Source: Hanleya hanleyi (taxonomy: Eukaryota; Mollusca; Polyplacophora; Lepidopleurida; Hanleyidae). Taken from it: a stretch of 64,000 bases of DNA. Every line of letters starts with the position of its first letter. Positions within the stretch are counted from its first letter, which is position 1. The stretch covers positions 62,001 to 126,000 of the forward strand of contig JAVTVY010033854.1 in NCBI GenBank assembly GCA_036873755.1, read 5' to 3'. Both the position numbers and the translations under genes were made by a program. The notes below the pieces were generated by a model. That model worked only from the letters and a program-made list of their open reading frames with translations. It did no database searches and was not told where the DNA came from. Shown here in pieces: positions 22,160 to 33,460 of the stretch.

Positions 22160-23485
22160 TTTATATACCACAGTAAAAGCAAAACAATGGTTGCAACTTC
22201 TGTAACAGGCTTTTCATCATATATCACAGTAAAGACAACACAGTGATCACAACTTCTGTAACAGGCTATTCATCATATATCACAGTAAATACATCACAGT
22301 GGTTACAATAACAGGCTTATTTTCATATACCACAGTAAAGAGAACACAGTGGTTACAACTTCTGTAACAGGTTTATCATCATATACCACGATAAAGGTAA
22401 CACAGTGGTCACAACTTTTGTAACAGGCTTTTCATCTTATATCACAGTAAAGACAACACAGTGATTACAACTTCTGTAAGATGATTATCATCATATACCA
22501 CGATAAAGGTAACACAGTGGTCACAACTTTTGTAACAGGCTTTTCATCTTCTATCACAGTAAAGACAACACAGTGGTTACAACTTCTGTAACAGGCTTTT
22601 CATCTTATATCACAGTAAAGACAACACAGTGATTACAACTTCTGTAAGACGATTATCATCATATACCACGATAAAGGTAACACAGTGGTCACAACTTTTG
22701 TAACAGGCTCTTCATCTTATATCACAGTAAAGACAACACAGTGGTTACAACTTCTGTAACAGGTTTATCATCATATATCACGATAAAGGTAACGCAGTGG
22801 TCACAACTTTTGTAACAGGCTTTTCATCTTACATCACAGTAAAGACAACACAGTGATTACAACTTCTGTAAGATGATTATCATCATATACCACGATATAG
22901 GTAACACAGTGGTCACAACTTTTGTAACAGGCTGTTCATCTTATATCACAGTAAAGACAACACAGTGGTTACAACTTCTGTAACAGGTTTATCATCATAT
23001 ACCACGATAAAGGTAACGCAGTGGTCACAATTTTTGTAACAGGCTTTTCATCTTATATCACAGTAAAGACAACAGAGTGATTACAACTTCTGTAAGATGA
23101 TTATCATCATATACCACGATATAGGTAACACAGTGGTCACAACTTTTGTAACAGGCTGTTCATCTTATATCACAGTAAAGACAACACAGTGATTACAACT
23201 TCTGTAATATGATTATCATCATACACCACGATAAAGGTAACACAGTGGTCACAACTTCTGTAACAGGTTTATCATCATATACCACAGTAAAGACAACACA
23301 GTGGTTACAACTTCTGTAACATGCTTTTCATCATATATCACAGTAAAGACAACACAGTGATTACAACTCCTGTAAGGTGATTATCATCATATACCACTAT
23401 AAAGGCAACACAGTGGTTATAAGTTTTGTAAAGGTATAATTTACCATCATATACTATAGTAAAGACAACAGAGTGGTTAGAACTT
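22160..23485. repeat. 56-bp satellite, dimeric organisation
   Basis: About 23 tandem copies of a 56-bp unit built on CACAGTAAAGACAACACAG and GTTACAACTTCTGTAAC (GTTACA/TGTAAC inverted words around ACTTC). In the centre two variants alternate: A (TCATCTTATATCACAGTAAAG) and B (TCATCATATACCACGATAAAG), giving a ~112-bp higher-order period. Open frames across it are repeat shadows. Confidence 0.9.
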
Positions 23486-23689
23486 AAATACGAGCATGAA
23501 TGCAATGCAAAATCGCGAATGACCAGCACACACGTTTACCGTCTTAAATAACCCGATACCCCGCGTACTCACAAGCTGAACACTATTCCCTGTTTGTACA
23601 ACTATAACAACACGCGCAGAACTGAATGTACCCTAAAACACAGGGGATCCGACGAAGGTAACTCACTCGAGCTTTTGTATCGTCAATAA

Positions 23690-24860
23690 ATATATTGAAA
23701 GATTTATCATCATATACCACAGTAAACACAACAATATTTCAGCTATAACGCGACGAACCAACTAAGCACCACCCAGCCAAGTTGCGTTCCTGCTACCTCC
23801 AAGTAGAAACCTTTGAAGCAGCATGGAACCAGGCACTCTCCATCCACCCTATAAAACAATGAGGCCAGCACACAATTCACCAACAGGACGCTTTCATGGT
23901 ACAATATAGACAAGTGATATTACAGTGCTAGACATCATAATATCAAGTTCCTGTTGCTTCTCAGTAAAATGCATTGAAGAAACAGGAACCCGTGACCACC
24001 CAACCACTCGTCACAGTGGCTACAGTGGTTAACACTTCTGTAAAACATTTATGATCATATACCATAGTAAAGACAACACAGTGGTTACAACTTCTGTAAC
24101 AGTATTATTACGATATACCACGATAAAGGTAACACAGTGGTTACAGCGTCGGAAAAAGGTATAATTTATCATCATATACTCCAGTAAACACAACACAGTG
24201 GTTACAACCTCTGTAACAGGTTTATCCTCATATACCATAGTAATGACAACACAGTGATTACAACTTCTGTAACAGGCTTATTATGAGATACCACAGTATA
24301 GACAACACCGTGATCAACTCCCTGGAGCACAATAATAAAGGGTACAGCTTCATTAAAATACTACGATTCACTCTTCGATAAAGCAACTAAGTTTCAACTT
24401 TAGGTAGTTCAATCTGTAGTTAAGCACATAGTCTATTGTGAATATCTCCACTGACCAATCAACTCACTTAAGATACTTGATATCATCCAATACCGTAACA
24501 AAGGCAACACAATGGTTACAACTGCCTGAGACAGGGTTATCATCATATACCACTACCAAGAATAATGCAAGCCCATTGAAATATTACCGGTCTAGATTCA
24601 AGTAATTCAATAACAGGAAATATAGCTGTCGCTGAAAATAAATTTCGTTTTGAATATATCCACCCAGGTTTTAAGTATGGATACTTGATGTCATCATATA
24701 CCATAATAACCACAATCCGTTCGTTACAACTGTCTGGGACAGGCTTGTCATATACCACAATAAAGACGACACATTACTTACACCTGCCTGGAGTAGGCCG
24801 ATCATATACCACAATAAATACAACACAACGATTACAACTGTTTGTAATTATCATATAGCA
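23690..24860. repeat. Scattered degraded copies of the 56-bp satellite
   Basis: Copies occur at about 23698-23735, 24003-24310, 24485-24560 and 24690-24860, broken up by unique sequence. A ~45-bp block at 23960-24005 (AAATGCATTGAAGAAACAGG) recurs diverged at about 44928-44965. Confidence 0.75.
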
Positions 24861-25890
24861 CAATCAACTTTACTGAACGGATAAAAATGTGATTACATTA
24901 CGAGCAGCTGAAGGTTCAAAATGAAGAAACAGCAGTTCTTGTTTTCAAAACGGAAACAATCATTGTCATCAATTAGCGATAGTCGACGCATAATCGTAAT
25001 GCCCCATCCTTCTTTCCTTGTGTATGACAAATGCTTCCAACTCACTCCATTTGTCTGATCGGTTCTGTTTTCCTTCTACCCACCAGAGAAAATGGGCAAT
25101 GGCTCTCTTGGACTTACTTTTTCTAATTCTCTTATATACCATTGACAATAACGACAAGACGTGCCCCAAACATATTCTAAATGGCTATAATTGCATGATA
25201 GAATCGTTTCTTTTTGTGCCTATTTCACCAACGAGATATGTGGATAGCTTACCTAGAGACAATTCAGGGGTGTATTGGAAATGGATTCAGAATTCGGACG
25301 GATTCAGTGTTCTCCCTAATGGTTATTCTAACTGCTTCGTTAGGAAGTAAACACTTTTCTCATATTTATCATTTTATCGCCTACTTTAAATGGACTCCCA
25401 CATTGTGACTGTTCAGTGACGACGTTCTCGCAACAAGCTTCAACAAACAACACAGGGGGATATTCCCACGTTAACAACATGTATGATTTATGTTTCATTC
25501 GACAATAACATAGCAGCGTCTCATTCCTCGAATGTTAAATAGACAATCGCCATAGGTAATATTTACATAAAGGGTGAAGAAAAAATATTCTCGTATTATT
25601 TGACCATGTTTACGTGTTAACAAAGACGAATGGAAAGGTACTCAAATCCAAGGGTCGAATATAATTCATAGATTAGAGCTAGATCTACACAAGCAAAGCT
25701 GGCGAGGTTTAGTTGGCCTAATACAATTGCTGTCAGGGGATTCAAACAAATTTGAGATAAAAACACTACAATACATGTTGTCCAAATTGGGATTTTGCCT
25801 TTGCAAATATGAATTTTGCCTTCAAATAACAGGCCATAGGAGCAATGCAATATTGAAGCCTTATGGCGAGCCAGATATGATTTACCTCCG
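24861..25890. other. Flank of the receptor gene; one possible secreted ORF
   Basis: The plus-strand ATG at 25098 opens a frame to 25350 with a hydrophobic N-terminus (MALLDLLFLILLYTI) and a mature part with several Cys residues. It lacks any recognised domain, and no splice partner or promoter is evident, so I do not call it a gene. Confidence 0.35.
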
Positions 25891-25891
25891 A

Positions 25892-28800
25892 TTAAATTTT
25901 TGCTTCACTCATAGCTCTCTTTGAACTCAAGCCGGATGACGACGAAATATCCTTACCTGCTTTCACCGAGCTGGAAGTGATATTGCCTTGTTTCGTCAGA
26001 ACCCTCTTGTACATTCGATAGACTCGGGCGTTACAGATAAACGCCAGGAAAATAAAGACACCTTGGAAAGTATTCGCCACATCAAAGATGACAGATACAA
26101 TCTGGCTGCCGAGTTGATCTGACACGACCAAGGCAATCCATCCCAGGCTCATGACCAGCGAGAGCTTTAAGTACAGAAATATGTTGTTCTTGTCATCTGA
26201 TCTATTCCTTGCAATTTTAGATAATTGTGACACTGTATGAATTCCAACAACAGTGCGGATAAACATAATGATATTCCCGAAGAGTGTCAATGCTACCGGG
26301 ATATAAAACACATACAGCATGACAGACCTGTTAATCCAGCATATTTTTTCATGTTTAGATCCATAGTTATAGAAGCCGTCTTCGTCATCAGATTTTGTCA
26401 GACATCCTTCAATTAGGGTAGCCGTTATCGCAACTACAGGGACACCGAAAGCGTATAAACAATACTTGAGAAAAGTATAGCTTTCATCGCGCTTCTTCAA
26501 CATTTTACCTGTGCCAAATGTCTTGGCGATATCAAATGAAAGCACGTTCGTCAAAAGAAATGCAGACAACCAGAAATAGTGCAGTATCATTGCCAAAAAT
26601 GCACAGAATGAAGGCAGGTCAGTTCGCCAGGCAGCGCTGACAAACAACAATATTGCAACAAATACATTGACGGCAAGACACATCACAACCTTACCTGGAA
26701 TATTGCGAAGCTCTCTGAATAAGGAGTAGGTTACAATCGTTATAAGTAACGCTACTAACGACAAACCAGATCCTATATATGATAATAGTGATTCCCAAAA
26801 GACCAAATTTGTATTATCGTAATCATTCTGTATGACGAGCTCCGTTTGATTACATACATACAATGTATCACTTATGTTTTTATACACGGTAGCCTTGTAT
26901 TTGGTATCACCGTTCACAAAGGTGACCACATCGTTCTCGTCAACTGTATAATCACCCGGATTTAACCCCACTGCTTTTTTACAGTTCTGCAGCGACAGAG
27001 TATAGTTATTCCTATTGCAAATCGTAGCTGACTGACAATGCTGATTTGTAATATTTTGACCAAATCGATACTTTTCGGAAATTCTGACGTCCTTCGCATT
27101 GTAATCCTTCTCAATACTGTGCAGCCGAACGAACAGCTCATCTGCTTTTGAAGGGTATCTGTATGTGAAGTTACTGAACGTCATCACGTTACTACAACTG
27201 TAGTCCATGTCATGGTTGAAGTTTGTGATGCCTACGGAAATGAATTGTATTGCTGATCCATCCTCATTGTTGACCCATACAGCAAATGATTCCTCTGCCA
27301 GACATTGGAAGAAATCCATCAGAGAGAGTATAGTTCTCCAACTCGCACTCTTCCAGTTTAGTAGTCTACGTATCTCTTTTTTCCAATATGTCAGTGATTC
27401 AGCTTCAACATTACCTCTCACTGAATCCCCGACAATTGCGGGTGACCACCAATTGTCGAAACTGCTGGACTCTACTGTTGGAACCTGGAGACAAGTCTTG
27501 TTCTTAATGCTAGAAGAATGATTGTATTCAATTAACGATAATCGATGCATAAGCGCATTCTCCCATCCCTCCAATTCAGTGTTCTTGCTATCGTTCTTCT
27601 CTTGTGTGATAAGTGTGTCCCCTGTGCAAACCACTGATTCTTCTGTTCGATCTATCCACCGAAGAAATCGCACAAGCGTGTTCTCGACTTCACTGTCATT
27701 AGTCTCTCCATGGAAGACAACAGCATGCACTTGTATTGAAACGATCCCCGTACAGTTATCTTCACCATATGTCGACAATGTTGAATCGAAATTACATTCA
27801 CCATTCCTGATAGAGTAACCCTCTTTACATTCGACCTTTTGGCATCTCTGTAGAACAAACATGTACACTTCATCAAGTGCGCAGTCGATACCGCTTGGTG
27901 GAGCCAGTATTACGGCTTTATTCCTATACACAATCTGTGGATTTCTTCTTGGATCCAGATTGAACAATAGCGAGATAGATATGCTGTTTTCTGGGGGACG
28001 TCGGACATTCCAGGTGTCAACGTGTTTTGGAGGAATGTTCATATACAAACAACACCATGTCGAGAACACCCCTATTACCGGGTGTTTAGACTCTGAGTCA
28101 TTGGTACCGCATTTTTCCTGTTCGGTGCCAACACGTGGAAAGGTGCTTATATGGCTTTGATAACAAGAGCAGGTGTCAATTCCAGCCTTCATCTGTTGAG
28201 ATGCTCGATCAAAGTCGAACGAACACATTCTCCTGAACATGAACATCGGATTAATAGTGAATTGCGGCCGAATTTTCACTGAGCAATTATCGCGTAAAAA
28301 CACGGTATCCTGTATCAACGTTTCCAAATTTGTCCCATTCGGACACTTTAGTTTGGTTTGCCAAAGCTCTAGTTGGTCTAGTCGTCTTCCGTGGCAAAAC
28401 GCACAATGAACGTTTCTGTAATTTATGGTCTTGAACTCAATATCATGGACCGGGGGACGGTATATAGATGTTATGTCATTTTCGCAGATGTCTCTGGTTT
28501 CGTTATCAGTCCACGACTTGGGACAGACGGCGATCAAGCCGTATTTCCCGCCGTAGCATGTTATACAGCGTCTGTCCAATAACACATCGGAGACGTTTCC
28601 ATATTTCATTGTCCACGGCATTGCATGATGACAGGTGTTCTCCGTGTCTGACGTTATGTTTCCACTGTCTATCATAAGTGGAGGCAGTGTATCAGGTGTG
28701 GTCACTTTACTGTAATAAATTTGCATTTCTTCCTGCAGATGTTCGTCAGACATTCCCAAGCACTGTTCGAAATAATCAAAGCAGCAATCGCCGTACAGCA

Positions 28801-28950
28801 AACACGCCTTGTCACATTTACATTTCCGCCGTCCTGTTCTTTGTCCGCACTTTCCGGAACAACTCTCAATATCCGAGCAATTCTTTCGACCAGCACTACG
28901 GAGATCTCCGAAGACAATTGTCTTGTCGTCCATAGAGCTATGGGAACACC
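25892..28950 (-). CDS. SMB-domain, methuselah/secretin-like GPCR, exon 2
   Basis: One long open exon encodes almost the whole receptor (about 1,020 residues with exon 1 adding 10). The acceptor TTGGTTTTCAG precedes 28950 and the frame enters in phase 1. Numbering from the internal Met at 28933: a somatomedin-B domain at ~18-58 with its dense cysteines (CSGKCGQ, CKCDKACLLYGDCCFDYFEQC in part), a long Cys-rich ectodomain (CITCYGGKYGL, YRNVHCAFCHGR) and a seven-helix region at ~708-966 (TM1 near FWESLLSYIGSG; helix 7 ending FICNARVYRMYKR). A Ser-rich cytoplasmic tail ends at TAA. I see no GPS cleavage motif, which fits methuselah-like rather than classic adhesion receptors. It is intact, with no stop or frameshift. 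The ligand is unknown; a peptide or extracellular protein is the family expectation. Confidence 0.9.
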
Positions 28951-29753
28951 CTGAAAACCAATAATATATTCATCATTAAAATACATTTTCTCTGTATATA
29001 ATCCCCGAATAGTTGACCATGTAAGTCAGAATATTGTATCTGATTGCTTTTCATTGATAAACAAAAGTCTTCAGTAGCGTCATGGTTCTCAATATGATCC
29101 CTATACTACTGATGCAAAATGTGTCTCTCATAGCTCCGGAATTTTTTGGAAAAGATTTCGGTGTTTTTGCGTTGGTGTGCTTTGAATAACACACCGACGG
29201 CGAGTTAAGTATCGTTTTGAGAGATATTGAAAGATTAGAAACGAAAAGCATAATTGACCAGGTTCATTAAACAAAAACTATATCTCAATTCGATGAACCT
29301 ATTGTTTCGTTAGTTACGCACGAACAACTCTTTATATCCATTAGCGGACTGTACACAATGTATACACAAGCATTTCTCACGAAGACAAATACGGCATGCC
29401 ATGCGATGCAAGGACCATTAATACGAAGAAAATCTGCCTATACGACCAGCGGCCTCGTGCAATTAAATTATTATTGCTTGAAAATTTACTCCGTAGGATA
29501 TTATTTTCTTATTGAACTACATTTCTGGCTAACTTAGCTATTATACTTATAGGAGAACCTGAGTGGACAATTAAAACTTTTGTGGTACAGATATGTTCCT
29601 AGCAATTTTTTTCTGATATATTTTTAAAAGACATTTCATGGAAATATTCCTACTGGCTGCTGTGATATTGTACTTCGAAGAATTTTGTGTGGTACCATTG
29701 CAAGAAAACCATTGTAAAACACCCACCCACAAAAACATATTTTCTCATAAAAA

Positions 29754-30254
29754 ACAGCCCAGCTGTGTGGGGAGAAGGGAGGGGGCCGGAAAGTGCCCCC
29801 ATATATTCTCGCCATCCCTAATGCTGAGTGCTGAAATATACCACACTATATCTTTGGGCCAATCTCTACTAGAAAATGTGATAAAATAAGATGGCCGCCA
29901 TGTTGACGTCATTTTTGGACGATTTTCCGGTCAGACTTTTCAAATTTTATCTTCATGTGTTTTCTTCGCAAAAACTGCATGACAAATTAGTGTACAATAA
30001 TCTGATGTGATATAAAATAGGTTTTGCCCACTTTTCCTTGCAGAAAAGCAGGAATTTTGAATAAAAGTGACGAAAACACTTTTCTGGTACTCAACATGAT
30101 CGCCGTTTCGAGTTTGCTCATGATCATCTGCTCGGGGAGGAAAATAGTTTCAAAATGATCCCAATATGATAAACTCCAAAGTTTTGGAGTGTCAGCTCTA
30201 AAGCCTTTGCTGTTCCGTAGATAGGAGCAAAAACCAACACTAAGCCAGGTAGGG
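29754..30254. mobile_element. piggyBac-like MITE relic
   Basis: Shares the order AGCCCAGC, GGGGGCCGGA, ATACCACA, AAGATGGCCGC, TTGACGTCATTTTTGG, CAAAATGATCCCAATATGATAAAC and CCAGGTAGGGTT with 13780-14356. The termini are eroded. Confidence 0.7.
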
Positions 30255-30417
30255 TTGAGGGGATTCATTACTTTCCTTTACCAGAAGTTACCAGATATAT
30301 CCCACAATTAAACGATGCCTGCGTACTGACAGGACGTCATATGACCACACAGACAAATATACTGAATGCGTATTTCTAAAAACATCACAAGAACCAAAAG
30401 TAATTCAAGTGACGATT

Positions 30418-30515
30418 TGTATTCCAGTCACGCTTTTATTGCGTGTGTTCATGTTGACATCTTGAATGACATGATCACACGGCCCAGGCATTGGTTTGAG
30501 CGGTATTAGATACAA
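30418..30515 (+). repeat. Dispersed module E
   Basis: CACGCTTTTATTGCGTGTGTTCATG... to GCGGTATTAGATACAAAT; the reverse-complement relation to 12236-12360 is clear. Confidence 0.75.
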
Positions 30516-31396
30516 ATATTTCAGAACCATGATGTAATAGCCCTATCAGGTCATCTGCTGGAAACTGATGAACTATGTCAGATAGTAAAAACGGCCTAAG
30601 CGTACAGAAAGTATATACGGCCTACACGACAGAGTATATATCGAATGCAAGTTCGTATTCACAACAATTACCTGTGAGACGAGAAAAGATCAAATGGTCC
30701 ATTTTCCACCATTGTCCACAAGTAACAAACTACGATCACAATGATTTGTACATACGGCAAACCTCGGAGTCGAAACGTCTATCAGCAGATTCTCACCATA
30801 TATAGGCAACAATTAAACGCAACATCAAAAATCGGCATTTGTAGAGAAATGAACATGGATAATAATTGAGAATGAATAATGAACTAAAATATATTACTCA
30901 AAACTCTCATCAAATGTTCAAATTTCAGTTATCTGAAGGGATAACATAAAAAAAATAAAACTTACTCTTTATTTTCAGCTCAAATACACTTCGCATTTGA
31001 GATTTTCTCTTAACTTACTATTTTGGAACTTTTCTCTATTGGCGAAAATTGGTGTGGTGAATGACCCGTTTTTGTGGCTAATTTTATTCAGTAATACATG
31101 CGGTAAAATATGAGCAAACAAATTAAATGTTCACCATGCTCATCTTTTTGCATAGCGTGTTGAGTGCGCATTTTTGGACTGAAACCTAAAATCCCATTGA
31201 AATCTTGTTCTTTCATTCATACACATGGTCAATACATCCGATTTATTTGGATATGCGCTCTTGTCAAGTAGTACTCCAATTTAAGACTTATTTTTGGAGC
31301 TTTACAATAAACTTTTTTGAGTTAAGACGCACATCCTTTATCCAGCTAAATTTTCATGCGGGTACCACATAGGCGATGTAGGAAATTAATACTTAC

Positions 31397-31427
31397 AGAG
31401 TAACAGGATCAGCCAGTAAATGGTCAT
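31397..31427 (-). CDS. SMB-domain GPCR, exon 1 (signal peptide)
   Basis: Minus-strand ATG at 31427 encodes MTIYWLILLL plus one base, then a consensus donor (GTAAGTATT). Joined in phase 1 to the exon at 28950 it gives a hydrophobic leader running into WCSHSS and the somatomedin-B region, a convincing secretory signal peptide for a type-I-orientated receptor. The start is supported by a TATTTAAA box 79 bp upstream and by an equal-length, equally placed copy of the exon at 62188-62218. Confidence 0.8.
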
Positions 31428-31505
31428 CTTCGATATGATAACAAGTACACCCGCAGTTTCGGATCAATTTTTTTGCCAACAACAGGCAGACCTTCTGACG
31501 ATGGG

Positions 31506-31513
31506 TTTAAATA
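31506..31513 (-). promoter_or_regulatory. TATA-like box of the GPCR gene
   Basis: TATTTAAA on the minus strand, 79 bp before the ATG. The same word sits 80 bp before the ATG of the duplicated first exon (62298-62305). Confidence 0.55.
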
Positions 31514-32000
31514 CCTGTGAATTAGGTACACAAACTGATAATGATCAGTGGCCAGTGAAATTCATGAAGACAACATAATTATCAAATATTTTATTCCAGG
31601 CAGAGTGTTACGTTACGTAACAGAATAAATTGAGAATCTTTACAATTTCGCGTGTGCTGCTCGCAAGGGATTCTTTGTATTCCATCATTCTTTGGAGGCG
31701 AAGTGTTCAGCCTTGTGTTTTACACATGTATTATTGAACCAAAGCCCTTGAGGAATACGCAGAGCGGAATAGTCAATGCTAATATCACGCGAGAAAAGCT
31801 ATCACGATCTACGTGTATACTGAAACAAACTGGTCGTGCATATATGTTGATGTGTTGATAATGACACTCGCAAATTGGCAAACATCCATAAGGAGGTAGT
31901 TCTACACATATACACGGCTCTATTGCTGCATGCTTTCATAGAAACCGAATTGTTAACATCCACATGGACAAATATTTTCATCATATCCATTTACGCATGC
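31514..32000 (-). other. Upstream flank shared with 62306-62775
   Basis: Blocks such as TATTCCATCATTCTTTGGAGGCG, TATTATTGAACCAAAGCCCTTGAGGAAT and CATAAGGAGG reappear in the same order at 62460-62720. This region belongs to a segmental duplication that includes promoter and exon 1. No gene is seen here. Confidence 0.65.
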
Positions 32001-32404
32001 GCCAACTAATGCCTAGAGCGACAGTCAAGTTGTAAAATGGGCGAGTCTATGTATTTATATTTATTGATTAGGAAGGCTACTTTCCATGATTTGTCATATT
32101 TTATCCCCATATAGTCAAAAAGTGTAGTATGACAGCATCTGTATCACGTAAACTTTGAAGAAAATAAATCGTATTTAGTTGCTTCCTTTTTATTCTCAAA
32201 TCGTCTTCCGAGCACTATATTCGGTCTTCAAGAACCTGCTTTTTTATTGCAATAAATCTTTTCATAATATTTTGAAAACGTACAAAATTAATAGATTACA
32301 GATAACTACAAATAAATGGCTGACTCAGTTGGTAAATTGCCTTTTAGTTTTGATAACTGTGAAATGTGCCAATTCGTGGGTGTTCATGCAACTGCATGAA
32401 ATGC

Positions 32405-32560
32405 ATGAAAGTTTGTTTCTTGCAAGAGAGAATCGGTCAACCGTTTTCTATGGTAGCAGTCAGATATTCTCATGTTCTATCAGTAAAATCTTTCACATTG
32501 ATAAGTCTTTGGATTATGGGCGCGGACATTTTTTAATGGAGGACGATTGAATAATGAATG
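32405..32560. repeat. Dispersed repeat D, rearranged inverted pair
   Basis: A plus-orientation piece (CTTGCAAGAGAGAATCGGTC) is joined to a minus-orientation piece (TCTTTGGATTATGGGCGCGG). Confidence 0.65.
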
Positions 32561-33143
32561 TAAAATCTTTCTCACTGACAGCTACACTTTTATCGCAATA
32601 AATTTCCAAGTCCTGTGTTAAACTGATCTAAGTCAGGTTGGTACAGAGCCTGTCTTTAAATCCTTAACATTCGGCGCTTACCTGTAATTCTCCGCTATAT
32701 TATAATCCGAATTAATCAAGGCATGAATGATATGAAAATACAACATCTATATCATCTATCTAACGGGGATTAACGTGACGGTGGGTTTGGGATGGAGAAA
32801 TAGAAAACAAGTTCATCCGTTGAGCTGAAAATACAAAACTGAACATGATCAGAATAAATAATTTGCGACCAAAAAGAAAAGAAAAAAACCCAATGGAGAT
32901 GAGACTAGGACATTTTTAACATTCGGAAGCGAATCAGAATTTTACTTGACCCATGATAAAAAACACATCATGATCGGTTCTCTCCCCTTGCCGGCAGGTG
33001 AATACCGTACTGTCGGCTGTTGAAGCAGGCACACGGCAAATCTGGTACTCATCCGTCCATTGGCGTGATCGTCGAACGTAACATATTAAACTATAAGTTA
33101 TAACAATAGAATAGCCGTTGAGTTTTGGCGAACGGCCGCCGAA
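32561..33143. other. No gene seen
   Basis: AT-rich sequence leading to the TIR-like end at 33144. Confidence 0.4.
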
Positions 33144-33370
33144 CCCTTACCAAAAATTCCTATAGGATCCAATAGGATTTCATAATTTCCTATAGGACAA
33201 ATTACCTGTCCTATAGGATTCAACGGGAAATGTTGCTCTGTCCTATATGTTCCTATAGGACAGAAGGTTCTGTCTTATACGATCATATAGGACAGAAAAT
33301 TCTGTCCTATAAAACAGATCTTCTGTCGTATAGGACAGAAAAAAATCACATAGGACAGATAATAGTTTTG
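33144..33370 (+). mobile_element. TIR-like end of a palindromic-array element
   Basis: CCCTTACCAAAAATTCCTAT followed by GGATCCAATAGG closely parallels the end at 15473 (CCCTTACAAAAAAATCTTAT then GGATCCTATAAG). It continues into repeated CCTATAGGACAGAA-type palindromic words. No opposite end was found in the window. Confidence 0.6.
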
Positions 33371-33460
33371 TAAAATGGGATTTTTGACATGTGGCCCAAA
33401 TTGATGAGAGGAAACATATACGGAAAATCATATAAACGACAAACAGGTGGAAACACAAAT

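Larger units (their letters stand above)
28951..31396 (-). other. Intron 1 of the GPCR gene (contains a MITE relic)
   Basis: Bounded by GTAAGT (31391-31396) and TTTTCAG (rc of 28951-28957), ~2.4 kb. It hosts a piggyBac-like MITE relic and an E module; the rest is AT-rich and featureless. Confidence 0.75.

Noticed and set aside
22160..23485. CRISPR-like array
   Set aside because: Repeats are contiguous 56-bp monomers without unique spacers, in a eukaryotic context.
25098..25350. Possible small secreted Cys-containing protein
   Set aside because: Hydrophobic start but no domain, splice partner or repeat of the pattern elsewhere; kept only as a note in the flank entry.
27207..28986. Plus-strand and alternate minus-strand frames across the receptor exon
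   Set aside because: Shadows of the long minus-strand GPCR exon, which has clear domains.
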